Shown here: piece after piece, positions 29,680-39,494 of the stretch
How positions within the stretch are numbered: the first letter of the stretch is position 1
Layout of the letters: each line of letters starts with the position of its first letter
NCBI GenBank assembly: GCA_003241385.1
Contig: QFPO01000016.1
Span: forward strand, 1 to 64,000
Direction: 5' to 3'
DNA from: Rhodanobacter denitrificans
GTDB taxonomy: Bacteria; Pseudomonadota; Gammaproteobacteria; Xanthomonadales; Rhodanobacteraceae
DNA length: 64,000 bases
The notes under the pieces: generated by a model
Seen by the model: only the letters and a program-made list of their open reading frames with translations
What the model was told of the DNA's origin: nothing
Databases searched by the model: none
Made by a program: the position numbers and the translations under genes

Positions 29680-32436
29680 ATGTCGACGCCCCCCTCTTCA
29701 CTGGATTGGCCTTCGCTCGAAAAGCAACTGGATGCGCTGCTCGATCTGGCGCCGGGCCCGCGCGCGGCGCGTCTGGCCGAGCTCGATCTCAGCCAACCGC
29801 GAGAGGCGCGCGCGTTGCGCCAATGGCTGGCCGACATCGAGCAGGCCGAACGCGACCCGCTGGCGCAGACCCATGACGGCGAACGGGTCGGACCCTGGCG
29901 CGCACTGCACCGGCTCGGCCGCGGCGGCATGGGCGACGTCTGGATGGCCGAGCGCAGCGACGGCACCTACGAGAAGCGCGTCGCGATCAAGTTCCTGTAC
30001 GGCGACACGCCTCAGCTGCGCGCGCGGCTGGAGATGGAGCGTCACCTGCTCGCGCAGCTGCAGCATCCGCATATTCCCAGGCTCATCGACGGCGGCGTGA
30101 CGGCCGGCGGACAGCCCTATCTGGTCACCGACTTCGTCGAGGGCACGCGGCTGGACGTGTGGAGCCGGACCGATCCGGCGGTCCAGCTCGATGCACGCAT
30201 CGCCGTCTTTCGCCAGATCGCGGCCGCCGTGGCGCATGCGCACGAGCGCTCGGTCGCGCATCGCGACATCAAGCCACACAACGTCCTGGTCGATCGCGAG
30301 GGCCGCGCGCACCTGCTCGACTTCGGCGTCGCGCGGCTGCTCAACGAGCAGCGGCGGGCAGACACCGTGCAGCCGCTGACGCTCGAGTACGCCGCGCCCG
30401 AGCAGGTGCTGAGCGGCCTGGCCAGCGTGCGCACCGACATCTACGGGCTCGGCGCCCTGCTCTACTTCCTGATCGCCAGGCGCCCGCCGTTCGATCTGCA
30501 CGACCTGCCGATCGCCGCCTGCGTCAAGCGGATCTGCGAAGACGTACCGGCCCGGCCGAGCCTGGCCGGCGAGGTGCCGGACCTGCCGCGCGGCCTGGCT
30601 GCCGACCTCGACGCGATCGCGCTGAAGGCGCTGGCGAAGTCGCCGGACGATCGCTACGCCAACGTCGAGGATCTGCTGCGCGATCTGGATGCGGCGTACG
30701 CGCACCGGCCGATCGAGGCACGCAAGCTCGACGGCGGCCTGTATCGCGCGCGCCGCTACGTCCGTCGCAATGCGCTGGCACTGGGCGTCGCGGTCGCGAT
30801 CGGCCTCAGCCTCGCCGCCGGCATCGTGCTCGCGCTGTGGCAGGCGCGCCTTGCGTCCGAGCAGCGCGATGCCGCGCAGGCGGCGCGCACGGTCGCCGAG
30901 ACCGAACGCACCAATGCGCGGGCGCAGGCGGCGCGCTCCGATATGACGGTCGACTTCCTGCTGTCGGTGCTCGGTTCGGCCGCCCCGGACAACGAGGCGA
31001 TCCGGATCGACGATCTGCTCGCGCTGGCCGCGCGCCGCGTCACCGAGGCGGCCGCCCATCGCCCGGAACTCTATCCACCGCTGTTCGACACGCTGATCCA
31101 GGCCTACAAGCAGCGCGGCGAAACGCGTGCGCTCCAGCCTCTTCTGCGGTCGCTGCTCGACGATCCGAACGCGAACCTGCCGCCGGCCGTCGCCGCCGAG
31201 CTGTCCTGTTCGCTGGCCGATCTGGAATGGACGAGCCAGAACTGGGACGAGGCGCAGCGCTGGGCCGAGACCGGACTGCAGCGGGCCGCGACGCTGCCGC
31301 CGGACCAGGCACGCGAGATCCGACCGGCCTGCCAACGCATCCTGGCCGAGCATCGGCTGCTGGCGGGCAACCTCCAGGACACGCTGAAGTTCTATCGCCA
31401 GGCGGTCGCCGAGATGGGCGATACGCCGCCCGATACACGCAAGAACGCGCAGTTTCTCGCTGCCTACGGCGTCAAGCTCGGCATGTCCGATGATCTGGTC
31501 GAGGCCCATACGCAGCTTCGGCGATCGATCGAGATGTATACGCGGCTCGGACGCGAGCACAGCGCCGATGCGCTGACGACCCTGGGGCAGATGGCCTACG
31601 GCAAGGCCCGGCTCGGGCTGCCGCTCGAGGCGCTCGGCGAAATGCAGCGCGCCGTCGAGCTCAACCTCGAAGCGACCGGCCCCAACGGCGATATCGCGAT
31701 GATGCTGTACGGCCAGGCGCAGATTGCAGTCGATCTGGCGCGCGCCGAGGACGCGACGGCCCTGCTCGAGCGGGCGCAGGCGATGGTTCGCGACTTCGCG
31801 CCCGATCAGACCCGGCGCTTTCGTATCCAGTGGGCCGCCCTCGCCGGCCGCATCGCGACGCTGGCCGGCGACGAGCGCCTGCGCGCGGCGAAGATCGCCG
31901 AGACCCACGAGGCGCTCGACGCGCTCGAGGTGCCGCCGCAGTCGCGTCTGCGATCGGCGTTGCGCGAAGCGGAGATCGCCGGCGAGACCCTGCTGAAGGC
32001 GGCCAGTCCGCAGGAAGCGTTCGCGCGATTCGAGAACGCCGAGAGCCAGCTGCGCGCGATGGGCGACAAGTCGAGGCTGGCGCTGGCCAGGATGCTGCTC
32101 GGCACTGCGGAAGCCGCACTCGATATCGGCCGCAGCGACCTGGCCGGCCCCCGCGTCGCCGAAGCGCGCTCGATGTTCGGCTCGTCGGTCGATTCCGCCA
32201 GCTGGCAGCTCGGCGTCTGCGATGCCGTCACGGCCTACATCGACTGGCACGGCGGCCAGGACCGCCCGGCCGCGCGCGAGCGGCTCGAGGATGCCATCGC
32301 GCGCATGCAGACCGCCCTGGGTGCCGATCATCCACGCGTCGTGCAGTGGCAGACGCGCCTGCGCGGGCTCGATGCGCCGGTCGCACGCGCAGTCGAAGAA
32401 CGCGTCGGGACCGATCGCTTCGCAAGTCGCACTTAG
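29680..32436 (+). CDS. Transmembrane serine/threonine protein kinase with TPR-like C-terminus
   Basis: A 918-aa Hanks-type kinase. The glycine loop GRGGMG is at residues 81-86 region, the ATP-binding Lys at 104 (VAIKFLY), the catalytic loop HRDIKPHN at 194-201 with Asp196, DFG at 214-216, and APE at 239-241, so it should be active. A single transmembrane helix (about 365-387) separates the cytoplasmic kinase from a long helical C-terminal region of TPR-like repeats (LLAGNLQDTLKFYRQAVAEMG and similar). The sigma factor just upstream is its probable substrate, and the PP2C at 10398 a possible antagonist. ATG 29680 begins the protein-like part. Confidence 0.92.
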   Translation: MSTPPSSLDWPSLEKQLDALLDLAPGPRAARLAELDLSQPREARALRQWLADIEQAERDPLAQTHDGERVGPWRALHRLGRGGMGDVWMAERSDGTYEKRVAIKFLYGDTPQLRARLEMERHLLAQLQHPHIPRLIDGGVTAGGQPYLVTDFVEGTRLDVWSRTDPAVQLDARIAVFRQIAAAVAHAHERSVAHRDIKPHNVLVDREGRAHLLDFGVARLLNEQRRADTVQPLTLEYAAPEQVLSGLASVRTDIYGLGALLYFLIARRPPFDLHDLPIAACVKRICEDVPARPSLAGEVPDLPRGLAADLDAIALKALAKSPDDRYANVEDLLRDLDAAYAHRPIEARKLDGGLYRARRYVRRNALALGVAVAIGLSLAAGIVLALWQARLASEQRDAAQAARTVAETERTNARAQAARSDMTVDFLLSVLGSAAPDNEAIRIDDLLALAARRVTEAAAHRPELYPPLFDTLIQAYKQRGETRALQPLLRSLLDDPNANLPPAVAAELSCSLADLEWTSQNWDEAQRWAETGLQRAATLPPDQAREIRPACQRILAEHRLLAGNLQDTLKFYRQAVAEMGDTPPDTRKNAQFLAAYGVKLGMSDDLVEAHTQLRRSIEMYTRLGREHSADALTTLGQMAYGKARLGLPLEALGEMQRAVELNLEATGPNGDIAMMLYGQAQIAVDLARAEDATALLERAQAMVRDFAPDQTRRFRIQWAALAGRIATLAGDERLRAAKIAETHEALDALEVPPQSRLRSALREAEIAGETLLKAASPQEAFARFENAESQLRAMGDKSRLALARMLLGTAEAALDIGRSDLAGPRVAEARSMFGSSVDSASWQLGVCDAVTAYIDWHGGQDRPAARERLEDAIARMQTALGADHPRVVQWQTRLRGLDAPVARAVEERVGTDRFASRT

Positions 32437-32518
32437 GACCGGCAAGCCTTGCGCGGCGGTGCCGACTCGGGCGAACACCCGGCTGGAGCCGACGCGGGCG
32501 CCACCGTATGCTGGCCCG

Positions 32519-33685
32519 ATGAACCACGACCGCCTCGACACGCCCGGCCGCCCGATCCTCGCAGCGGCGTGCGCTGTACGCCGCGGATGCGTCCGCTGGC
32601 CGTTCTCGCGCTTCAGGCTGCACTTGCTGGTGCCGCTGCTGCTGACCGCCTGCGCGACGCAGGGGCCTCCGCGGCCCGCCCACGATGCCGCCGCGGTACG
32701 CCAGGAGATCGCGCGGCGGATACCGGCGACGACCAGCGACCGCGCCGGCTGGGCGGCCGACATCGAGATCGCATTCGGCGCGCAGCGCATCGAGCCGAAC
32801 GCCGAGAACATCTGCGCGGTGCTGGCCGTGATCGAGCAGGAATCGGGCTATCGCGCCGATCCGGCCGTCGCCGGTCTGCCGGCGATCGCGCGCCGTGAGA
32901 TCGACCGCCGTGCGTCGGCCCTGCACATCCCGAAACGGCTCGTCGACGCGGCGCTCGCGATCAAGTCGACCGACGGCCGGACCTATGCGCAGCGCCTGAA
33001 GAGCGCCCGCACCGAGCGCGAACTCAGTGAGATCTACGAGGACATGATCGGCCGTGTGCCGCTCGGCAAGCAGCTGTTCGCCGACATGAACCCGGTGCAG
33101 ACTGCCGGACCGATGCAGGTCAGCATCGCGTTCGCCGAATCGCGGGCGCGCGCTTATCCGTACCCGGTCGACGGCTCAATCCGCGCCGAGGCCTTCAGCC
33201 GGCGCGGCGGCCTGTACTTCGGCATCGCCCATCTGCTCGGCTATCGCACACCGTATACGCGCAAGTTGCACCGGTTCGCCGACTACAACGCCGGCTGGTA
33301 CGCCAGCCGCAATGCGGCGTTCCAGAGCGCGGTCAGCCTGGCGTCCGGCGTCCCGCTGGCGCTGGACGGCGATCTGCTGCGACCCGGCGCGCGGCTCGAC
33401 GATCCGGGCCAGACCGAACGCGCGGTGCGTGCGCTCGGCGCCTCGCTCGAGATGGACGACCGCGCGATCCGCCGCGCGCTCGAGCGCGGCGACCGGCTCG
33501 AGTTCGACGACACCGACCTGTACGCGAAGGTGTTCGCGCTGGCCGAGGCACGCGCACGCAAGCCGCTGCCGCGCGCACTCGTGCCGGGGATCAAGCTCGA
33601 AAGTCCCAAGATCACGCGCGACCTGACCACCGCCTGGTTCGCCACGCGCGTGGACGAGCGCTATCAGCGCTGCATGCGGCGTTGA
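32519..33685 (+). CDS. DUF1615 family lipoprotein
   Basis: A 388-aa protein of the DUF1615 family. A hydrophobic stretch with the lipobox LLTAC ends near residue 45, so it is probably an outer-membrane or periplasmic lipoprotein. The N-region before it is unusually long and basic, which may mean the true start is internal. Motifs such as ENICAVLAVIEQESGYRADP and AGPMQVSIAFAE recall lytic transglycosylases, with a candidate catalytic Glu in IEQESGY. A role in cell-wall turnover is plausible but inferred. It lies 82 bp after the kinase gene. Confidence 0.85.
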   Translation: MNHDRLDTPGRPILAAACAVRRGCVRWPFSRFRLHLLVPLLLTACATQGPPRPAHDAAAVRQEIARRIPATTSDRAGWAADIEIAFGAQRIEPNAENICAVLAVIEQESGYRADPAVAGLPAIARREIDRRASALHIPKRLVDAALAIKSTDGRTYAQRLKSARTERELSEIYEDMIGRVPLGKQLFADMNPVQTAGPMQVSIAFAESRARAYPYPVDGSIRAEAFSRRGGLYFGIAHLLGYRTPYTRKLHRFADYNAGWYASRNAAFQSAVSLASGVPLALDGDLLRPGARLDDPGQTERAVRALGASLEMDDRAIRRALERGDRLEFDDTDLYAKVFALAEARARKPLPRALVPGIKLESPKITRDLTTAWFATRVDERYQRCMRR

Positions 33686-33993
33686 CGCCGTTCCTGCGGG
33701 CCACCCCTCGCGCTCGATGCCGGGCGTGCCGCACTGCAGCGTGCGGACGTCGCCGGACGGCTGCGAGGTCGCTCGTCCGTGTGCACCCGATTGGCCTGAG
33801 GCCTGTCCTGGGGCGGCTCGCACGATGCCGCGCGACTGCCTCGCATCGTTCACGACCGGCGCACGCCTGAACCGATCGCGGCGCCTGTGTCGATTTGCGC
33901 CCCGCCCGATCGTCGCAGGGATGAAGGCCGCCGTGATGTCGCACCGTCTGCGTTCGGACGCGGCCTTCGCACTTCCACTCCAAGGAGATTCGC
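33686..33993. other. 308-bp intergenic stretch
   Basis: I see no gene, repeat or terminator here. It ends in AAGGAG, the ribosome-binding site of the DUF1428 gene. Confidence 0.4.
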
Positions 33994-34362
33994 ATGTCCT
34001 ACATCGACGGTTTCGTCATCGCGGTTCCGACCGCCAACAAGCAGGCCTTCATCGATCATGCGCGCCGGCTCGACGCGGTGTTCCTCGAGTACGGCGCCAC
34101 CCGTGTCGTCGAAGCCTGGGGCGATGACGTGCCCGACGGCAAGCTGACCGATTTCCGCCGGGCCGTTCAGGCGACCGGTGAGGAAACGGTCGCGTTCTCA
34201 TGGGTGGAGTGGCCCGACAAGGCGACCCGCGATGCGGGCATGCAGAAGATCATGGCCGATCCGCGCATGGACCCATCCAATGCCGGCAACGATCCGATGC
34301 CGTTCGACGGCAAGCGCATGATTTTCGGCGGCTTCGAGGCGGTCGTCGAACTGGGCAAGTAA
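33994..34362 (+). CDS. DUF1428 domain-containing protein (YbaA-like)
   Basis: A 122-aa protein of the DUF1428 family, a small ferredoxin-like fold with no known activity. The start MSYIDGFVIAVPTANKQAF, the middle VAFSWVEWPDKATRDAG and the end KRMIFGGFEAVVE are typical. AAGGAG lies 7 nt before the ATG. It stands upstream of the catalase gene with a 249-bp gap; no joint promoter or function is evident. Confidence 0.93.
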   Translation: MSYIDGFVIAVPTANKQAFIDHARRLDAVFLEYGATRVVEAWGDDVPDGKLTDFRRAVQATGEETVAFSWVEWPDKATRDAGMQKIMADPRMDPSNAGNDPMPFDGKRMIFGGFEAVVELGK

Positions 34363-34611
34363 GCGCCGGGTCGCGCTCGCCCCGCCGAGCGCGCTCAGGC
34401 CCGGCGCGCCATGGCGCATCGTCGGGCCGCGCCGCGGCCTGACGAACCGGCCGCAGGTGCCGCCCGCACTTGCGCGGCGGCCGCCGCAACGGCCCGGCAC
34501 CGCGTTGAGGTCAGCTCAGGTTATGGCGGCACACGCAAGATGAAGCGGCTGCGGCCGGCCGGCCCAGCGCCGATCCGACTCTGCCCTTCTTCCCGCGCAG
34601 GAGATACCCAC

Positions 34612-36705
34612 GTGGCCGCGAAGACGAAAGCCCCCGCTCCGCCCTCCGCCGCTCGTCGTCCCAAGTCGGGCGTCGGCGCCGGCGGCGAAACCCATCAGCA
34701 AGCCGGCGGCACGCATCCGCCGTTGACGACCAATCAGGGCATACCGGTCGCCGACAACCAGAATTCGCTGCGCGCCTACGGTCGCGGACCGACGCTGCTG
34801 GAGGACTTCATTCTCCGCGAGAAGATCACGCACTTCGACCACGAGCGCATTCCCGAGCGCATCGTGCACGCGCGCGGCTCCGCCGCGCACGGCTACTTCG
34901 AGCTGACGCGCTCGCTCAAGAAGTACACGACTGCCCGGATTCTTTCGGAAGTCGGCGTCCGCACGCCGGTGTTCTGCCGGTTCTCGACGGTCGCCGGCGG
35001 CGCCGGCTCGATCGACACGCCACGCGACGTGCGCGGCTTCGCGGTGAAGTTCTACACCGGCGAAGGCAACTGGGACCTCGTCGGCAACAACATCCCGGTC
35101 TTCTTCATCCAGGACGCGATGAAATTCCCGGACCTCGTGCACGCGGTCAAGATGGAACCGGACCGCGGTTTTCCGCAGGCCGCCTCCGCGCACGACACGT
35201 TCTGGGACTTCATCTCGCTGATGCCCGAGTCGATGCACATGATCATGTGGGCGATGAGCGACCGCACGATCCCGCGCTCGCTGCGGATGATCGAGGGCTT
35301 CGGCGTGCACAGTTTCCGGCTGCTCGACCGCAACGGCAACGCGACCTTCGTCAAGTTCCACTGGCGGCCGCGGCTGGGCCTGCAGTCGACCTGCTGGGAC
35401 GAGGCCGTCAAGATCGCAGGCGCCGATCCGGACTTCCACCGGCGCGACCTGTTCGAGGCGATACAGCGCGGCGATTTCCCCGAATGGGATCTGGGCGTCC
35501 AGCTGTTCACCGAAGAGGACGCGGCGCGCTTCCCATTCGATCACCTGGACCCGACCAAGCTGATCCCCGAAGAGCTGGTGCCGCTGCAGATCGTCGGTCG
35601 CATGGTGCTCGATCGCTGGCCCGACAACTTCTTCGCCGAGACCGAGCAGGTCGCGTTCTGCCCGGCCAACATCGTGCCGGGCATCGACTTCAGCGAAGAC
35701 CCGCTGCTGCAGGGCCGGCTGTTCTCGTATCTGGACACGCAGCTGCTGCGGCTGGGCGGCCCTAATTTCCACCAGATACCGATCAATGCGCCCAAGTGTC
35801 CGTTCGCGAACCTGCAGCGTGACGGCCGCATGCAGATGGCGCAGCCGAAGGGCCGCGTCAACTACGAGCCGAACTCGCTCGGCCCGGACAGCCCGCGCGA
35901 GACGCCGGCCGGCTTCCCGCATCACGCCGCGCGCGCCGACGGCACCAAGACGCGCCTGCGCCCGGAGAGCTTCGCCGACCACTACTCGCAGGCGCGCCTG
36001 TTCTATCGCAGCCAGAGCGAGACCGAACAGGCGCACATGGCCTATGCGCTGGTCTTCGAGCTGTCGAAGGTCGAGACGCCGGCGGTGCGCGAGCGCGTGG
36101 TCGGCCATCTGCGCAACGTCGATGCCGACCTGGCCACGCGCGTCGCCGCCGGCCTCGGCCTGGAGCGGATGCCGCCGGCCGCGAAGCCGGCGGTCGAGCC
36201 GATCGACATGCCGCCGTCGCCGGCGCTGCGGCTGATCGACAAGAACGAGCCGATGCTGGCCGGCCGGCAGATCGGCATCCTCGTCGACGAAGGTTCCGAC
36301 GGCGCCGCGATCGCAGCACTGCGCAAGGCGGTCGAGGCCGAAGGCGCCGCGGTCAAGATCGTCGCCCCGAAGATCGGCGGCGTGCAACTCAAGAGCGGCA
36401 AGCATCTGCCGGCCGACGGCAAGCTGGACGGCACGCCGTCGGTCGTGTTCGACGCGGTCGCCCTGGTGTTGTCGGCCGACGGCGGGCGCCGCCTCGCCCG
36501 TGAAGCGGCCGCGGTCGACTGGGTACGTGATGCGTTCGGCCACCTCAAGGCGATCGCCGCGAACGGCGGCGCGCAAGCCGTGCTCGATGCGGCCGGCGTG
36601 CAAGCCGATGCCGGCGTCGTCGACGCGAGCGATGTGGCCGCATTCCTCGCCGCGGCCAAGACCCGGCAATGGCCGCGCGAACCCACGCTGCGTACCTTGC
36701 CGTGA
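34612..36705 (+). CDS. katE: Large-subunit catalase HPII
   Basis: A 697-aa clade II catalase that breaks down hydrogen peroxide. The distal His is at residue 86 (RIVHARGSAAHG), the distal Asn in NWDLVGNNIPVFF, and the heme Tyr in FSYLDTQLLRLGG. After about residue 560 a DJ-1/PfpI-like domain follows (LAGRQIGILVDEGSDGAAI), as in E. coli HPII. The frame is open from 34411, but GTG 34612 has AGGAG at 34599-34603, 8 nt before it, and gives a normal N-terminus, so I chose it. It is probably transcribed alone. Confidence 0.94.
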   Translation: MAAKTKAPAPPSAARRPKSGVGAGGETHQQAGGTHPPLTTNQGIPVADNQNSLRAYGRGPTLLEDFILREKITHFDHERIPERIVHARGSAAHGYFELTRSLKKYTTARILSEVGVRTPVFCRFSTVAGGAGSIDTPRDVRGFAVKFYTGEGNWDLVGNNIPVFFIQDAMKFPDLVHAVKMEPDRGFPQAASAHDTFWDFISLMPESMHMIMWAMSDRTIPRSLRMIEGFGVHSFRLLDRNGNATFVKFHWRPRLGLQSTCWDEAVKIAGADPDFHRRDLFEAIQRGDFPEWDLGVQLFTEEDAARFPFDHLDPTKLIPEELVPLQIVGRMVLDRWPDNFFAETEQVAFCPANIVPGIDFSEDPLLQGRLFSYLDTQLLRLGGPNFHQIPINAPKCPFANLQRDGRMQMAQPKGRVNYEPNSLGPDSPRETPAGFPHHAARADGTKTRLRPESFADHYSQARLFYRSQSETEQAHMAYALVFELSKVETPAVRERVVGHLRNVDADLATRVAAGLGLERMPPAAKPAVEPIDMPPSPALRLIDKNEPMLAGRQIGILVDEGSDGAAIAALRKAVEAEGAAVKIVAPKIGGVQLKSGKHLPADGKLDGTPSVVFDAVALVLSADGGRRLAREAAAVDWVRDAFGHLKAIAANGGAQAVLDAAGVQADAGVVDASDVAAFLAAAKTRQWPREPTLRTLP

Positions 36706-36741
36706 TCGAATCGCCGCGTCCGCTCCGACGCGCGCGATTCG

Positions 36742-36764
36742 CCGGCCGGCCCGCGACGGGCCGG
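36742..36764 (+). terminator. GC hairpin after katE, no U-tract
   Basis: GGCCGGCCC (36742-36750) pairs perfectly with GGGCCGGCC (36756-36764) around GCGAC, 36 bp after the katE stop. No T-run follows. Confidence 0.45.
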
Positions 36765-36835
36765 CCGGCCCCATGCCTCGTTCAGCATTGCCCGTCCGTC
36801 ACCCGGCACCCGCTCGCGCAGCGCGCAGCGCGCAG

Positions 36836-36906
36836 AAGCTCTTGCCTTGAACCTTGTCGCCTGGTCTTTCTGAGGATCGAGGGCTCGGCATCGACATCTA
36901 GACTCG
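36836..36906 (+). repeat. Decayed partial copy of the interspersed repeat
   Basis: AAGCTCTTGCCTTGAA, GATCGAGGGCTCG and CATCGACATCTAG occur in the same order and similar spacing as AGCTCTTGCCTGAAA, GATCGAAGGCTCG and TATCGACATCGAG in copy B (39750-39845). The match is partial and was aligned by eye. Confidence 0.4.
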
Positions 36907-37110
36907 AGCGTCCGATCGCACGCAGGCAAAAGCCGCTACCGGGCAGACGTCTGGATCACGTCGTCCTCCGCACGGACGTGAGCCATTCTTTTCCAGCCCT
37001 GGTTCACGCATACTCACCCCCGCCGCGACCACAGGGGGAACGGCCGTGACGCACTCGCGCATTCAAGCGGCGAGGCACGCGCACGACTGATCAACATCAA
37101 GGGGAGCATC

Positions 37111-39315
37111 ATGAGCAAGACATGGAGTCGCTACGCGGCGATCATGCTGTGTGCGGGACTGGCCGGCACCGCCGGTGCGCAGCCGTTCACCGAGAACTTC
37201 GACGACATCACTACGCTGGCCGGCAACGGCTGGTTCCTGCAGAACAACAGCGCGCCGGTCGGCCTCCTGTCGTGGTTTCAAGGCAATCCCGTCTCCGCCG
37301 GCGGCCCCTTCGACGCGTACAACGGGGCGGCCAACGCCTACATCGGTGCCAATTTCAACAGTACGACCGGCGGCAACGGCACGATCAGCACCTGGCTGGC
37401 CACGCCGAACCGCACATTTCGCAATGGCGACGTTTTCCAGTTCTACACCCGCAAGCCGGCTACGCCGGCCGGCGGCACCGATTATCCCGATCGCCTGCAG
37501 CTGCGCCTGAGCACGAACGGCGCGAGCACGAACTTCGGTGCCGGCGGCAACACGGTCGGCGACTTCACGACCGTCCTGCTCGAGGTCAATCCGACCCTGG
37601 TCGCCGGCGGTTATCCGTACACCTGGACGCAGTACACGGTCACGATCTCGGGCCTGCCGGCGCCGACCTCGGGCCGCATCGCGTTCCGCTACTTCGTGAC
37701 CGGTGCAGGACCGACCGGTATCAATTCGGACTACATCGGCATCGACAACGCGGCCTACACGCCGTACGTGTGCCCGACACTCACCGTCACCGGCTCGACG
37801 CCGAACGGCACCTGGGGCCAGAGCTACAGCGCGCCGCTGGGCCAGACCGGTGCGCTCGGCGCGCCGAACTTCGCGATCGTCGCCGGAGCCCTGCCGCCTG
37901 GACTGACGCTGTCGGCAGGCGGCGTCATTTCCGGCACGCCGCTCAGCTCGGGCACCTTCAACTTCACCGTGGCGGTCAACGACGCCAGCGGCTGCAGTGG
38001 AACGGCGGCCCGTTCGATCACGATCGTGTCCGACGTCCCGGGCGCACCGACCGCCGTCTCGGCGATGCCGGGCGATGCGCAGATCGGCGTCGAGTGGACC
38101 GCGCCGGCCCTCGACGGCGGTGATCCGATTTCCAGCTACACCGCGACCTGCACCGACGGTGTCGACAGCCACAGCCAGACGGTGCCTGCGGCACCGGCCG
38201 TGGTGACCGGCCTCACCAACGGCAACGTCTACACCTGCAGCGTCGCGGCGACCAACGCCGTCGGCACCGGTGCCGCATCCGCGCCCAGCGCCGCCGTGAC
38301 GCCGATGGGCGAACAGACGATCACGTTCGGCGCGCAGGCCGACCGCGTCTACAGCCCCGGTGGCACGTTCCCGATCGACCCGCCGGCGAGCGCCAGTTCG
38401 GGCCTGGCGGTCACCTACGGATCGGCCACGGCCGGGGTCTGTACGGTCAGCGGCAGCACGGTGGCGATCGTCTCGGCGGGCACTTGCACGCTGACTGCCG
38501 ACCAGTCCGGCGACGGTGCCTGGAACCCGGCGCCGCAGGCGACGCAGTCGCTGACGATCGCCCAGGCCAGCCAGACGCTGACGTTCCCGACGCAGACCGT
38601 GACGACGCGCTGGTTCAAGGCCGGCAGCAGCTTCGCGATCGCGCCGCTGGCCAGCAGTGCGGAGCCGAACTCGGGCGCACCGATCGTCTACTCCTCGCTC
38701 AACGGCAGCGTCTGCTCGGTCAGCGGCACCACCGTGACGATGGTCGGCGAGGGTGTCTGCACGATCGCCGCCGACCAGGCCGGCGACGGCAACTACACGG
38801 CGGCCGCACAGGTGACCGTGCAGGTCGCGCTGGTGACACCGACCGAGGCCGATCTGTGGATCGAGAAGTCCGCCTGGAAGGCCACCGCGATCATCGGCGA
38901 CACCGTCGGCTATTCGATCGACCTCGGCAACCTCGGCCCGGCGCATGCCCCCAACGTGCGCCTGCTCGACCTGATCCCGGCGCGCATCGATCCGGCCAGC
39001 GTGGTATGGCAGTGCATGGCGGCGGTCGGTACCAGCTGCCCGACACCGGCGAGCGGCACCGGCAACCTGGATCTGGTGATCGCCAATCTGCCGCGCGAGG
39101 CCAGCCTGCAGTTCGAACTGTACGGCGTGGTGATTCCGGCAGCCGATCCGGCGAACGACTTCACGCCGTTCGACAACACCGCCAGCGTATCGCTGCAGTC
39201 GGGATCGGCGCTGAGCGATCCGGTACCCGCCAACAACACGAGCACGGCGACGATCTCGGTGCTGGCACAGCCCGATGCGCTGTTCACGGACGGCTTCGAC
39301 CTGCCGCAGCGCTGA
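37111..39315 (+). CDS. Secreted multidomain surface protein (anchor-J, Ig-like, Fn3, DUF11)
   Basis: A 734-aa exported protein. A signal peptide covers residues 1-23 (ending GTAGAQ). Residues about 24-212 resemble a choice-of-anchor J domain (QPFTENFDDITTLAGNGWF and a GINSDYIGIDNAAY end). A putative Ig-like domain (ALPPGLTLSAGGVISGTP), a fibronectin type III-like domain (PGAPTAVSAMPGDAQIGVEW), two beta-rich repeats with VCTVSGSTV / VCSVSGTTV, and a DUF11-like module follow. It ends in DALFTDGFDLPQR, the same kind of tail as the delta-60 protein. GGGGA precedes the start and a strong terminator follows the stop. A role in adhesion is likely but unproven. Confidence 0.85.
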   Translation: MSKTWSRYAAIMLCAGLAGTAGAQPFTENFDDITTLAGNGWFLQNNSAPVGLLSWFQGNPVSAGGPFDAYNGAANAYIGANFNSTTGGNGTISTWLATPNRTFRNGDVFQFYTRKPATPAGGTDYPDRLQLRLSTNGASTNFGAGGNTVGDFTTVLLEVNPTLVAGGYPYTWTQYTVTISGLPAPTSGRIAFRYFVTGAGPTGINSDYIGIDNAAYTPYVCPTLTVTGSTPNGTWGQSYSAPLGQTGALGAPNFAIVAGALPPGLTLSAGGVISGTPLSSGTFNFTVAVNDASGCSGTAARSITIVSDVPGAPTAVSAMPGDAQIGVEWTAPALDGGDPISSYTATCTDGVDSHSQTVPAAPAVVTGLTNGNVYTCSVAATNAVGTGAASAPSAAVTPMGEQTITFGAQADRVYSPGGTFPIDPPASASSGLAVTYGSATAGVCTVSGSTVAIVSAGTCTLTADQSGDGAWNPAPQATQSLTIAQASQTLTFPTQTVTTRWFKAGSSFAIAPLASSAEPNSGAPIVYSSLNGSVCSVSGTTVTMVGEGVCTIAADQAGDGNYTAAAQVTVQVALVTPTEADLWIEKSAWKATAIIGDTVGYSIDLGNLGPAHAPNVRLLDLIPARIDPASVVWQCMAAVGTSCPTPASGTGNLDLVIANLPREASLQFELYGVVIPAADPANDFTPFDNTASVSLQSGSALSDPVPANNTSTATISVLAQPDALFTDGFDLPQR

Positions 39316-39375
39316 TCGCCACCGGCGATCCGAAACCCTTGCGCCGTCCCCAGGACGGAGCAAGGAACAGAATCA

Positions 39376-39405
39376 GGGGGCGGAGAGATTCCGCCCCCTT
39401 TTCTT
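39376..39405 (+). terminator. Rho-independent terminator
   Basis: GGGGGCGGA (39376-39384) pairs with TCCGCCCCC (39390-39398) around GAGAT, followed by TTTTCTT. It ends the transcript of the secreted protein 60 bp upstream. Confidence 0.9.
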
Positions 39406-39494
39406 GTTCGCCCCTTTGCGGAATCGATCTACAGCCGATCCCGTCCGCCTCTCATGCTCCCGCTGCAGCTGCCGCTTTTGCCGTAGCTTTCGGC

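Larger units (their letters stand above)
36706..37110. other. 405-bp gap with hairpin and a decayed repeat
   Basis: It contains the GC hairpin at 36742-36764 and a short degenerate match to the interspersed repeat at 36836-36906, both listed separately. No gene is visible. GGGGA lies 7 nt before the next ATG. Confidence 0.5.

Noticed and set aside
29698..32811. A 1037-codon minus-strand frame opposite the kinase gene
   Set aside because: The plus strand holds a complete kinase with all catalytic motifs; the antisense frame has no recognisable domain and Arg-rich composition.
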